IMG/VR virus record: IMGVR_UViG_3300042260_000270
Span: 1-32,424 of that record
DNA: 32,424 nt
From: a virus
Reading direction: 5' to 3' (one strand)
Shown: positions 23,633 to 30,261 of the stretch, in pieces
Position numbering within the stretch: position 1 is the stretch's first letter
How the letters are laid out: each line of letters opens with the position of its first letter
The notes under the pieces: generated by a model
What the model saw: only the letters and a program-made list of their open reading frames with translations
What the model was told of the DNA's origin: nothing
The model's database searches: none
Translations under genes and position numbers: made by a program

Positions 23633-23859
23633 CCTTTGAATTGATTTAGTTCACGATTAATATACCACTGAGCCTTTTCAAGATCCTGCTTTTTATTGCC
23701 TTTCTTGTTACATCTCAGGATGTACTTAATTGCGTTTCCTAAATTGAAATTCAATTCAAATGATTCAATAACTTCAATGGATTCAATACCGCCTGCTGAT
23801 TTGTAGTGCGGAGGCTGATTGACTAAATCAAGCCTTTCGTGAGGTTCAACGTAATTCAT
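23629..23859 (-). CDS. DUF3310 protein (SaV-like)
   Basis: This 76-aa protein has the whole DUF3310 pattern: VNQPPHYKSAGGIESIEVIE, then FNLGNAIKYILRCNKKGNKK, then DLEKAQWYINREL. The family is common in phage nucleotide or replication regions and resembles the accessory domain of T7 gp1.7 nucleotide kinase. It starts after an AAACAAC leader and overlaps the next small gene by an ATGA. Confidence 0.9.
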   Translation of the reverse strand: MNYVEPHERLDLVNQPPHYKSAGGIESIEVIESFELNFNLGNAIKYILRCNKKGNKKQDLEKAQWYINRELNQFKG

Positions 23860-23932
23860 TTTTTTGTTGTTTAGGGAAAAATGTGCTTTTGATCCGGCAG
23901 TTATTCATCACCCAACTGCGTTGTAAATTTAT

Positions 23933-24319
23933 TTAATTTTTCCATAGGTTTGACATTGGCTTTTCCCAACAATCAATTCCATAAGATTTCAACAATATAT
24001 TTACCTGAGTATTGAGGCTGTCCTTGCGTGTAGGATCCATTTGATCCATTTCCATTCCTAGCATAAAAAACGATTCCATTGCCGTACAGGCGTTTTGAAA
24101 CGTGTCAAGCGCATCAGGTAATTCCGGATCGTCATTGCGATTGCTAGGAAATAATACGGTCATTGTTTTCTCCAACTCCCGGATCATTTGTTTTGTAGCC
24201 ATTTTTACGGCCTGCCTGTTAGCCGGGTGGCCTTGCCAAGATCCGTCAATAAAATCTAGCATATTTTGGCATAATGCGAAAAATGTTAAAAGTCTTATTT
24301 TGTCTTTTGTAGCTTTCAT
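23933..24319 (-). CDS. Unknown protein, 128 aa
   Basis: A helical protein starting MKATKDKIRLLTFFALCQNM with a mid-region PELPDALDTFQNACTAMESF. No motif is recognised. Its start overlaps the end of the upstream gene by 4 nt, so it belongs to the same operon. The 73 bases after its stop hold no gene and no clear hairpin. Confidence 0.7.
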   Translation of the reverse strand: MKATKDKIRLLTFFALCQNMLDFIDGSWQGHPANRQAVKMATKQMIRELEKTMTVLFPSNRNDDPELPDALDTFQNACTAMESFFMLGMEMDQMDPTRKDSLNTQVNILLKSYGIDCWEKPMSNLWKN

Positions 24320-24507
24320 AGGTTTGTAATATCAAGTAAATCTTTTGGGAATTTGTAAGGATCAATGCACAATTCAATTTTAATAATTTTGTGAAATATC
24401 ATAATTTCCTGTATGTCCTCAATTATTTCAATCGCCTCCTCACGCGTTATGCCATCAGTGCATTTAATGTCACCGTGAACAAATATATGCTCATCTTGAA
24501 ATTTCAT
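24316..24507 (-). CDS. Unknown small protein, 63 aa
   Basis: I start at the ATG at 24507 (MKFQDEHIFVHGDIKC) rather than at 24558, because this gives a short 17-nt overlap with the upstream gene. The protein is acidic and alpha/beta-like, with TREEAIEIIEDIQEIM in the middle. No family is recognised. Confidence 0.65.
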   Translation of the reverse strand: MKFQDEHIFVHGDIKCTDGITREEAIEIIEDIQEIMIFHKIIKIELCIDPYKFPKDLLDITNL

Positions 24508-24718
24508 TGTAATGTATTTTAAGGTTTCGAACTCGATTGTACACTGCGCGCTTTTCAATCTCAGATCCGTGAATTAATCTAGCAACGCAGGTTTCAAGAA
24601 ATAGTTTAGGATTGTGAATTATTTCCCACGCATTAATCCGGATCGGATCCTCAGTGAAATTAGGATCTGCAATTTTTTCCATTGCCCAATCAATGGCTTT
24701 TTGTCTGTTAATGTTCAT
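24491..24718 (-). CDS. Unknown small protein, 75 aa
   Basis: A mixed-charge helical protein (MNINRQKAIDWAMEKIADPN). It lies 4 nt after the stop of the upstream gene and overlaps the next one. No motif is recognised; it is accepted because of the tight operon packing and a clean ATG with an AAACAATAA-type leader. Confidence 0.65.
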   Translation of the reverse strand: MNINRQKAIDWAMEKIADPNFTEDPIRINAWEIIHNPKLFLETCVARLIHGSEIEKRAVYNRVRNLKIHYNEISR

Positions 24719-24722
24719 TTGA

Positions 24723-25010
24723 TTATTGTTTAAAGTGTTTCATTAACCAATATGCCATTCTCTTAGCCCCTTCTTCTAATCCCTGATAATGATTTCTCTG
24801 CATTACAAAATAATTATGAGCAATACTTTCTGCTTCATCGCAAATTTCATCATCACTTGGCAGTTCGATGGATGTCATTTCATTTAATATCTCAATTACA
24901 GAATTCTCCATTGCTCCTTCTAAATCTTTTTCATCTAAACTTATAAGCGTTGAATAATTTATATGTCTTATAAGAATGCCTTTTACTTGTTCTTCTGTAT
25001 ATAGTTTCAT
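24723..25010 (-). CDS. Unknown protein, 95 aa
   Basis: An acidic helical protein (start MKLYTEEQVKGILIRHINYS; later LNEMTSIELPSDDEI). The start overlaps the VRR-NUC stop by 4 nt. The 'lyteeqv' start is frequent in small phage proteins of Bacteroidota, but the function is unknown. Confidence 0.7.
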   Translation of the reverse strand: MKLYTEEQVKGILIRHINYSTLISLDEKDLEGAMENSVIEILNEMTSIELPSDDEICDEAESIAHNYFVMQRNHYQGLEEGAKRMAYWLMKHFKQ

Positions 25011-25432
25011 CGTATTGTCATTTGGTTTTCTAATTTGCCATCAATATATCCTGACCGGTATGCGGCCGAAACTTTGTCCTGTTCAATGAATCTTTGCGCT
25101 TCATAGTATTTTAGCTTTTCAATCAATTCGTCAAGCGATCTGACAATGATATACTCATATCCGCAATCCCTAGCTTTTTGCTCGAATGCCTTTTGGTTTG
25201 GCTGTTGATAATTGCCTGCGATTTTAACCTCAACAAATAAGCCGTGAAACGTTTGGTTTGGCAAAAGGATCAATAAATCAGCCACTCCTGCTTTGACGCC
25301 CTCCGCTTTTAATTTAGCGGCAACGGCCTTGTTTCTCCATCCGCCATTAGGGATCGCAAAAAACGTGTAATTGTTCAGATCAAGATATTTGGCCAATACC
25401 GTCTGCAATCTGTGTTCGTGTTCGTTTCTCAT
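25007..25432 (-). CDS. VRR-NUC domain nuclease
   Basis: This 141-aa protein matches the VRR-NUC family of PD-(D/E)xK nucleases: IPNGGWRNKAVAAKLKAEGV, then the catalytic D of GVADLLIL, the E-x-K of FVEVKIAG and a Q in QQPNQKAFEQKARDCGY. Such enzymes resolve branched DNA or process recombination intermediates. In a phage with ERF annealing protein and no other resolvase, it is the likely junction nuclease. The start overlaps the upstream membrane protein gene by 4 nt. Confidence 0.9.
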   Translation of the reverse strand: MRNEHEHRLQTVLAKYLDLNNYTFFAIPNGGWRNKAVAAKLKAEGVKAGVADLLILLPNQTFHGLFVEVKIAGNYQQPNQKAFEQKARDCGYEYIIVRSLDELIEKLKYYEAQRFIEQDKVSAAYRSGYIDGKLENQMTIR

Positions 25433-25662
25433 TTCGCCTTGTTTTTAATTTGCACCAATCCACGTTGATCATCAAAATAAATCATCTCAAAATCTTCGAT
25501 CGGTTCAAAGGTGTTTATCATATACGCTTTGCTCACTTCCGTTTCGGCCATTAGCTTTTGTTTTTTGGCGCCATTCCTTGACTTTCTGAGCTGATTGTAC
25601 GTTACGCATACGATTGATCCAATCACTATAATTAACGCGCTTAAAATCAAATTCTTTTTCAT
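25429..25662 (-). CDS. Small membrane protein, 77 aa
   Basis: One N-terminal hydrophobic segment (residues 5-22, LILSALIIVIGSIVCVTY) is followed by a basic stretch (RKSRNGAKKQK) and a polar domain, suggesting a membrane protein with a cytoplasmic C-terminus. No family is recognised. A cleavable signal is unlikely because no cleavage site is evident. Confidence 0.65.
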   Translation of the reverse strand: MKKNLILSALIIVIGSIVCVTYNQLRKSRNGAKKQKLMAETEVSKAYMINTFEPIEDFEMIYFDDQRGLVQIKNKAK

Positions 25663-25688
25663 ATGTAGGTTGTAGTTGGTTTCAACAA

Positions 25689-26441
25689 TTAATTTATTTG
25701 TCCGTTTTCATCCAAAATCATATCCATTTCAGCTAATTGATAGCAGAATAATTTGTACGCCTCCGCTTTACAGGCAGCCGTCAATAACGTAACGTCAGTA
25801 AATTTTGGCTTTAATCTAGCCGCGATCTCACGTTTTTGTTCCACCGGGCATTCCCAAATTTCGAATTGAACTAAATAATCGTACAAAAAAGATAGTCCAC
25901 CGGCCGTCCACTCAAATTTTTCTCCTGTTTTCTCTCCTAATTTTATACGCTTTATGTATGAATTTACGTTCGCTATCGCCAATGATTTCAATTCCTCATT
26001 CGTTGGTACAGGTTTCGGGATCTCAATTTCAGGCCGTTTCACGTTTTTCGTTTCCTGCCTTGCGTATTCAATGTAGGCGTTCATTATCCGTCCAAAGTAT
26101 TCGCAAGAAAAATTCTCATAGCATTTACAATCAGTATTCAGTTTCCCGGCTACGGCCATTTCAAAGGCAATCGCAATTTCCTCAGGCGTTTGGTTTCCGT
26201 AGTTTGATTTGATAAAGGCAAGCAATACGAATTTTTCCTCATCCGTAGGCAGGTTTGCTCCACGTAGGCCAACCATAAGCATCGCCAAACGTAGCACCTG
26301 TTTCAATTCGTTTTCGGATCGATTCCTTATATTTTCAGCGCTTTGCGCCTTGATTATCAAATTGGCCGTTCCTTTACCAATTTCTGAGTGCGGCGTTTCT
26401 TGCTGCACTTGTACCAAGTTTTTCGCCTGTTGAATTTCCAT
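25689..26441 (-). CDS. Probable replication accessory protein, 250 aa
   Basis: A helical protein that directly follows, and overlaps by 68 nt, the replication-initiator-like gene. It includes LRLAMLMVGLRGANLPTDEE and FSCEYFGRIMNAYIEYARQE, a pattern similar to phage proteins found next to HTH replication genes. Position suggests a helicase loader or replisome partner, but no Walker or nuclease motif is visible. It has a typical AATAACAACAACA leader before the ATG at 26441. Confidence 0.6.
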   Translation of the reverse strand: MEIQQAKNLVQVQQETPHSEIGKGTANLIIKAQSAENIRNRSENELKQVLRLAMLMVGLRGANLPTDEEKFVLLAFIKSNYGNQTPEEIAIAFEMAVAGKLNTDCKCYENFSCEYFGRIMNAYIEYARQETKNVKRPEIEIPKPVPTNEELKSLAIANVNSYIKRIKLGEKTGEKFEWTAGGLSFLYDYLVQFEIWECPVEQKREIAARLKPKFTDVTLLTAACKAEAYKLFCYQLAEMDMILDENGQIN

Positions 26442-27060
26442 TGTTGTTGTTATTTACTGATTTTTCAAAGATACCTGAGTAATTATTTGCCATCGAGTGA
26501 TTGACGTATTGTTCCAACTGATCGTCAGTAACGCGTTCCCATTTCTTCAATAATGCGGCTTTGCCGGTTTCTGTATATCGTTGTTTTTTCTCAGCCTTGT
26601 ATTTGAACCATAAATCAAAAATTTCGTCACGCCTATTTTTTACCGTACTTTCTTTTATTGATTCTTTTTTACTGCTTTCTTTCTTTATATTATTCGATGG
26701 TTTTCCTGTATTAGGATTTTCCTTCATAGGGTTTCCTAGTATTAGGTTTTCCACGACAGGATTTTGTATATACAGGCTTGAATTATCGTGCAGAATGTAC
26801 TGAATCATCCAATATCCGTTTTCGTTTTGGTAACGTTCGCGCGTTAAATATCCGTGACTTTCCAATTCTTTCAAGGCAGAGGATACGGTTGGCATTCCCT
26901 CCTTTAATTGGCTTGCGATCCGCTCAGCGCTAAAATCCCACCCATCCGGCTTTGATTGAATATAGGCAAACAATCCTTTTGCCTTTAATGAGATCCTGTG
27001 GCTGTTCACTAGATCGTTTGGTATTGTAGCATACCTATTTTTTATTACTAATTTCTTCAT
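26374..27060 (-). CDS. Winged-helix replication initiator-like protein
   Basis: I start at the ATG at 27060 (228 aa). The first 90 residues are a HTH_36-like winged helix typical of phage and plasmid initiators: YATIPNDLVNSHRISLKAKG, then FAYIQSKPDGWDFSAERIAS, then LKELESHGYLTRER. A long Lys/Glu/Ser/Asn-rich linker follows, then a small helical domain (IFDLWFKYKAEKKQ) like DnaD/DnaB-loader C-termini. It should bind the phage origin and recruit host replication proteins. The start codon lies 7 nt after a terminator-like hairpin that is part of a kissing-loop leader, so expression is probably controlled by attenuation. Confidence 0.78.
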   Translation of the reverse strand: MKKLVIKNRYATIPNDLVNSHRISLKAKGLFAYIQSKPDGWDFSAERIASQLKEGMPTVSSALKELESHGYLTRERYQNENGYWMIQYILHDNSSLYIQNPVVENLILGNPMKENPNTGKPSNNIKKESSKKESIKESTVKNRRDEIFDLWFKYKAEKKQRYTETGKAALLKKWERVTDDQLEQYVNHSMANNYSGIFEKSVNNNNNGNSTGEKLGTSAARNAALRNW

Positions 27061-27066
27061 TTGGTC

Positions 27067-27160
27067 AAAAAAAAAGCCTGAATGCGTAGGAGTGCAAACA
27101 GGCTTTGTGGTTCTTAAACCCAATTAATCACCGAAAAACTCCTACCCTTTTCGCTGATTA
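27067..27160 (-). promoter_or_regulatory. Kissing-loop leader RNA with terminator before the replication gene
   Basis: The transcript would form hairpin A (27160-27125: TAATCA/TGATTA and CGAAAA/TTTTCG stems around one mismatch, loop GGGTAGGAGT) and hairpin B (27106-27073: AAAGCCTG/CAGGCTTT stem plus an inner TGC/GCA stem, loop ACTCCTAC) followed by nine U. The loops of A and B are perfectly complementary over 8 nt (GTAGGAGT with ACTCCTAC). Hairpin B is a rho-independent terminator that ends 7 nt before the start codon at 27060. Attenuator, riboregulator or small RNA are all possible. Confidence 0.7.
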
Positions 27161-27165
27161 CATCG

Positions 27166-27173
27166 TAAATATA
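27166..27173 (-). promoter_or_regulatory. Near-consensus -7 box for the leader RNA
   Basis: The minus strand reads TATATTTA (one change from TAnnTTTG). Initiation 5-7 nt downstream would begin the RNA exactly at the base of hairpin A (27160). No convincing -33 box was seen, so the assignment is tentative. Confidence 0.4.
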
Positions 27174-27183
27174 GAAAAAAAAT

Positions 27184-27459
27184 CTATAAAACGATAGTGC
27201 CTTTGAGCGGCTTAAAACTAAACAGATGCCCATACTGCGGATTTTCAAGGATAAATTTGCGAGCGTACATAGGCGCAAAATTGTTATTTATTTTGAACGG
27301 ATCGTTTTCACTTCTGAATGTAAAATCGTATCGCATATGCTCAAAAATATACTTTGATCCTAGCTTCCTGCGTCCTTGTCTGATTAGCTTAATAGCAATC
27401 ATTTTGTACAATTCATATAGATGCGGATTGCTTTGATGATACTGCTGAAAGGTTACCAT
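27184..27459 (-). CDS. Conserved phage protein of unknown function, 91 aa
   Basis: The pattern QSNPHLYELYKMIAIKLIRQ, then KYIFEHMRYD, then KINNNFAPMYARKFILENP is a widely spread small phage family found in recombination and replication regions of phages of several phyla. The function is not known to me. It starts after a CTAAACAACAAAATT leader, and its stop lies just upstream of the kissing-loop leader. Confidence 0.75.
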   Translation of the reverse strand: MVTFQQYHQSNPHLYELYKMIAIKLIRQGRRKLGSKYIFEHMRYDFTFRSENDPFKINNNFAPMYARKFILENPQYGHLFSFKPLKGTIVL

Positions 27460-27577
27460 AATTTTGTTGTTTAGGTTGAATTTTATTCAGTTTAATGTAA
27501 TTACGTTGTAATTCTTTTGCGATATGCGCCCAAACCTGATTGAACGTGTATCCTAGTTCATTTGTTTTTGTTCTCAT
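27413..27577 (-). CDS. Possible small protein, 54 aa
   Basis: An ATG at 27577 lies inside the end of the small membrane gene (27558-27668), and the frame (MRTKTNELGYTFNQVWAHIA...) continues to a stop at 27413, overlapping the start of the next gene by 47 nt. The amino-acid composition is natural and would fill an otherwise empty gap of about 100 nt, but the long overlap and lack of homology keep it doubtful. Confidence 0.35.
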   Translation of the reverse strand: MRTKTNELGYTFNQVWAHIAKELQRNYIKLNKIQPKQQNYGNLSAVSSKQSASI

Positions 27578-27668
27578 TATACATATTGATTAATGCGCCT
27601 AAAATAGTGAAAAACATTTGCGCAACAGCCCAATAAAATACCAAATCAATTTTTGTTTCTATGCTCAT
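27558..27668 (-). CDS. Small membrane protein, 36 aa
   Basis: The ATG at 27668 overlaps the preceding stop (ATGA). The product (start MSIETKIDLVFYWAVAQMFF) is a single hydrophobic helix with a short polar tail (NENKNK). It is accepted because of the precise coupling and because similar tiny membrane genes occur at 29741-29851 and 23528-23632. Confidence 0.6.
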   Translation of the reverse strand: MSIETKIDLVFYWAVAQMFFTILGALINMYNENKNK

Positions 27669-27934
27669 TTTTTCACGTATCTGATAATTGACATAATAGG
27701 GATTCCGATCAACCGGCGCTCAGGATCCGGGTGCTTGAAAAACAATGTACGGTTTCCGTCTGTAACGTGATCCAATTCTGATTTCAAAAATAGCACCTGA
27801 TTCCCCAAGCGATATTCAAGTTCATATAAAGCACCGATCTCGATGTCACGATGCTTTATATTTGCCGTTGCTACGGAATAAATTGCTTTCAATTCTCCGT
27901 GTCTAGTTGTGTAGCTATCAACAATTTTTCTCAT
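27665..27934 (-). CDS. Unknown protein, 89 aa
   Basis: A beta-rich basic protein (VATANIKHRDIEIGALYELE, then LFFKHPDPERRLIGIPIMSI). It follows the SSB-like gene by 2 nt, so it probably belongs to the recombination unit. No family is recognised. Confidence 0.65.
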   Translation of the reverse strand: MRKIVDSYTTRHGELKAIYSVATANIKHRDIEIGALYELEYRLGNQVLFLKSELDHVTDGNRTLFFKHPDPERRLIGIPIMSIIRYVKK

Positions 27935-27936
27935 TG

Positions 27937-28242
27937 CTAAAATGGTAGATCGTCCGACTGAACCGGCGCTGATGGTTGGATAGGCTGAGCAGATACCGGT
28001 GCACCCGGATCCGATAAAATTTTCAACAATTTAAAGTTACCAACGATCGGTAATTGCAACCCTGCTTCACGCTCCTCTTTGGTTGAATTTTGCTTTACAA
28101 ATCCGTTGTTTTCGTACTTGTCAGGAGTGTCAGTCAATACACCTGTGATATCAAGGTAACGCGCCCCTGTTTTTTGACTTTCGAAAATGCGTGATTCATC
28201 AATTTTAGAAAGGTCAATTTTGATTGAAATAAAACGTGCCAT
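27937..28242 (-). CDS. SSB-like protein with acidic DDLPF C-terminus
   Basis: This 101-aa protein has a short beta-rich domain (ARFISIKIDLSKIDESRIFE, then LDITGVLTDTPDKY, then IVGNFKLLKIL), a flexible Pro/Ala/Gln linker, and ends in S-D-D-L-P-F. Bacterial SSBs end in D-D-D-I-P-F, the tip that binds recombination and replication partners. This suggests a phage single-stranded-DNA-binding protein working with the ERF annealing protein encoded two genes upstream. The fold is inferred; the terminal motif is seen. Confidence 0.72.
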   Translation of the reverse strand: MARFISIKIDLSKIDESRIFESQKTGARYLDITGVLTDTPDKYENNGFVKQNSTKEEREAGLQLPIVGNFKLLKILSDPGAPVSAQPIQPSAPVQSDDLPF

Positions 28243-28261
28243 AATGCTATTTGTTAGATTT

Positions 28262-28726
28262 TTATTTGATTACTTTTTTGATTGTAGTTGTAGAGGTTTT
28301 TGACGGCGGGAAAAAATCAGCCAATTCGCCTGTTTCTTCATCCAATATCGACACTTTGCCTTTTAGGGCTTTACAGAATGCCTCAACGTCTTTTTGCTTA
28401 TCTTTCAAGCGATCGATTTCAAACTGTAATTTACACCACGATTCGGTTTCCGAATAATCGTATTTGATACCGGCTTCCATCTCGCTGAAATCAACTCCAT
28501 ACGCGCTTAATTTACTGTCCTTATTTTGGCGCAGATCGACAAACAAATGATATTTCAAGTGTTTATCCATCTCAATAGCTAATAGATTAAATTTAGCCAA
28601 TTGTGCCGCCAATTTCACAGTGTTAATTGAATCCGCGTTGGCCATAAAGTTTTCAGCCATTTGCGCGATCTCTTTTTTGTTTAGGTCAAGGATCTGACCG
28701 TCAACACTCATTAATTCATTTTTCAT
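28262..28726 (-). CDS. Unknown protein of the recombination module, 154 aa
   Basis: A helical, charged protein between the ERF and SSB-like genes. It includes ESWCKLQFEIDRLKDKQKDV (coiled-coil like) and ends with EETGELADFFPPSKTSTTTI followed by a basic tail. Proteins of this type occur beside phage annealing proteins and resemble Gam-like or scaffold helical proteins, but I cannot assign a family. Confidence 0.65.
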   Translation of the reverse strand: MKNELMSVDGQILDLNKKEIAQMAENFMANADSINTVKLAAQLAKFNLLAIEMDKHLKYHLFVDLRQNKDSKLSAYGVDFSEMEAGIKYDYSETESWCKLQFEIDRLKDKQKDVEAFCKALKGKVSILDEETGELADFFPPSKTSTTTIKKVIK

Positions 28727-28744
28727 AGGAATGTTATTTATTGA

Positions 28745-29362
28745 TTATTGTTGGGGATTTAAAATATCTGTCTTGCGGTTCGAAAATAATTGCTTGATTT
28801 CTTTATTTTCTTTGGCTGCCTCACTTAATGTAAACCAAACTGAGTTCAATTTATCAAGCGTATTTGCTCCGGCCGTCTGCTGAATTAATAATTTGAATTG
28901 ATCGTCAAAACTGATCTGAGCCGGATCGACAGGCGCCGCTTGCTTTGGCGCAGGTTGTTTGTCTTTTGGCGTTTCGTTTGTCGCGTCTAAATCCTTTGTA
29001 TCATCGATAGCAAAAAGACCGTTGAGCGCATATTTTCGCGAGTAACTTGATGCCGCCCCCGTGACCTGCGCGCCGTCCATTCCTTTCTTTGTTTCTTCTT
29101 CACGCGCTAAACCGGTTGCAGAGTATTCCAATTCTCCATTGAATAATGTTGCGGTTGCCTCAACATAAATACGTCCGCCAATTTCTGTAACTCGATCCGT
29201 CAATGTAATTGAAAATCCCATCGGATTTACTACCTTTTTTACGGCCTCTAAAATATCCTCAGCTGATCTGTAATGATATTTCCCGAATGAATTGTATTGT
29301 CCTTTTGGGGCTTTTAATTTTGCCTGAATTTCGGCTAATGGATTACTTGTTTTCTGTTGCAT
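28745..29362 (-). CDS. erf: ERF-family single-strand annealing protein
   Basis: This 205-aa protein shows the ERF core: an N-terminal NPLAEIQAKLKAPKGQYNSF, YHYRSAEDILEAVKKVV, VEATATLFNGELEYSATG, and the signature GAQVTGAASSYSRKYALNGL followed by FAIDDTKDLDA. ERF proteins anneal complementary single strands and support circularisation and recombination of phage DNA. The C-terminal 60 residues are a helical accessory part. It starts after an ACAACTATAC leader at 29362. Confidence 0.92.
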   Translation of the reverse strand: MQQKTSNPLAEIQAKLKAPKGQYNSFGKYHYRSAEDILEAVKKVVNPMGFSITLTDRVTEIGGRIYVEATATLFNGELEYSATGLAREEETKKGMDGAQVTGAASSYSRKYALNGLFAIDDTKDLDATNETPKDKQPAPKQAAPVDPAQISFDDQFKLLIQQTAGANTLDKLNSVWFTLSEAAKENKEIKQLFSNRKTDILNPQQ

Positions 29363-29546
29363 CGTATAGTTGTTTAGATATTCTGTGAATTGATTCCCAC
29401 ATTAGTGGGTAGTTTAAATTTCTGCTTACTGCCATTTGTACGTTGTGCGGTTGCCATTGTTTCGCGCTGAATGGTTTGATACCTCTTTTATTCAAATCGT
29501 CTGCAACTTGCTTGTACAATTCTCCTTTCTTGATTTTAACTCTCAT
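29343..29546 (-). CDS. Small helix-turn-helix protein, 67 aa
   Basis: The sequence LYKQVADDLNKRGIKPFSAK followed by WQPHNVQMAVSRN strongly resembles the DNA-binding domain of serine recombinases and related HTH regulators (I-A-x-x-L-N-x-x-G-I and W-x-x-x-x-V motifs). No catalytic domain is present, so it may be a transcription regulator of the early genes or a remnant. It overlaps the ERF gene by 20 nt. Confidence 0.65.
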   Translation of the reverse strand: MRVKIKKGELYKQVADDLNKRGIKPFSAKQWQPHNVQMAVSRNLNYPLMWESIHRISKQLYDATENK

Positions 29547-29730
29547 CTGATTGCTTGTGTCGTTTTTCTAACATATCCTGCATTGATTCAAACTCCTCAA
29601 CGCCTATTTCCTTGCCGCCATAATTGGCCATTTCATTTTGAATGTATTTTCCTAACTCATCTGTGTTTGAAAAATTCTTTGTTACCGTGTAATATCCGGC
29701 GTGATCCTTGAATGTGATTTTATAGATCAT
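29536..29730 (-). CDS. Unknown small protein, 64 aa
   Basis: I start at the ATG at 29730, 10 nt after the stop of the upstream small membrane gene; an in-frame ATG at 29754 would overlap that gene by 14 nt. The product (start MIYKITFKDHAGYYTVTKNF) looks like a small alpha/beta domain. It overlaps the HTH gene by 11 nt. No family is recognised. Confidence 0.65.
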   Translation of the reverse strand: MIYKITFKDHAGYYTVTKNFSNTDELGKYIQNEMANYGGKEIGVEEFESMQDMLEKRHKQSDES

Positions 29731-29740
29731 TTTCTTGATT

Positions 29741-29851
29741 TTAGATGTTTCCAATGATATACATAACTTTCGCGCAGATCGCTAGTGCGGTCAAGCAGAT
29801 AACTAAACCTGCTATGTCATTTTTGTCGATTGTTTTTAATAAGTTCCACAT
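29741..29851 (-). CDS. Small membrane protein, 36 aa
   Basis: ATG at 29851 preceded by an AAACAACAACAAT leader. The product (start MWNLLKTIDKNDIAGLVICL) has a single hydrophobic helix of about 22 residues with two Cys. The gene fills the gap between two accepted genes. No family is recognised. Confidence 0.6.
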   Translation of the reverse strand: MWNLLKTIDKNDIAGLVICLTALAICAKVMYIIGNI

Positions 29852-29862
29852 ATTGTTGTTGT

Positions 29863-30162
29863 TTATGAATTGATTGTTAATTGCTTTTCTACTGCGTCCT
29901 CATATGAGTCAAAAAAATACTCTTCGCCGTCCTCAAAATCCGTTACCAAATACTCAACATCGCGTCCCATCATTGAGCAGATCGAAATACAGTAATGCTC
30001 CAAAGCAATATAAACGTAGCCTGAATTTGGATTAAATCCGATTTCAATAATTTCTTCATTTGGAGTAAATTCTGCGTAGGCAGCTAAACATTTTGAAAGG
30101 CCAACCGCTTCCAAAGTACAGATTGATTGATTTGTAAAACCGTTTAATTGTAAATTTTCCAT
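29863..30162 (-). CDS. Unknown protein, 99 aa
   Basis: A strongly acidic alpha/beta protein with an EEIIEIGFNPNSGYVYIALE beta region and a C-terminal FEDGEEYFFDSYEDAVEKQL. Acidic small early proteins of phages sometimes mimic DNA, but no specific match is recognised. Its leader contains ACAACTATAC before the ATG at 30162. Confidence 0.7.
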   Translation of the reverse strand: MENLQLNGFTNQSICTLEAVGLSKCLAAYAEFTPNEEIIEIGFNPNSGYVYIALEHYCISICSMMGRDVEYLVTDFEDGEEYFFDSYEDAVEKQLTINS

Positions 30163-30220
30163 TGTATAGTTGTTTTGTTGTTTGATATGGCTAAGTAAAT
30201 ATCTTTATTTTAAATTTCAA

Positions 30221-30244
30221 AACTTTTTTAAACTTTTTTAAACT
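30221..30244. repeat. Phased A-tract direct repeat
   Basis: The unit AACTTTTTTA occurs twice in tandem (30221-30230, 30231-30240) and is followed by AACT. Poly-A/T tracts spaced one helical turn apart predict curved DNA. It lies in the 182-nt gap between the phosphoesterase gene and the next operon and could assist a promoter; no consensus promoter is clear there. Confidence 0.6.
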
Positions 30245-30261
30245 AAAATTTATTTAACGGT

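Noticed and set aside
27061-27123. A 21-residue extension of the replication protein
   Set aside because: The extension would translate the terminator hairpin; the ATG at 27060 starts a standard initiator N-terminus.
27413-27577. The 54-aa frame as a confident gene
   Set aside because: Kept only as a low-confidence feature because of its 47-nt overlap with a better supported gene and lack of recognisable motifs.
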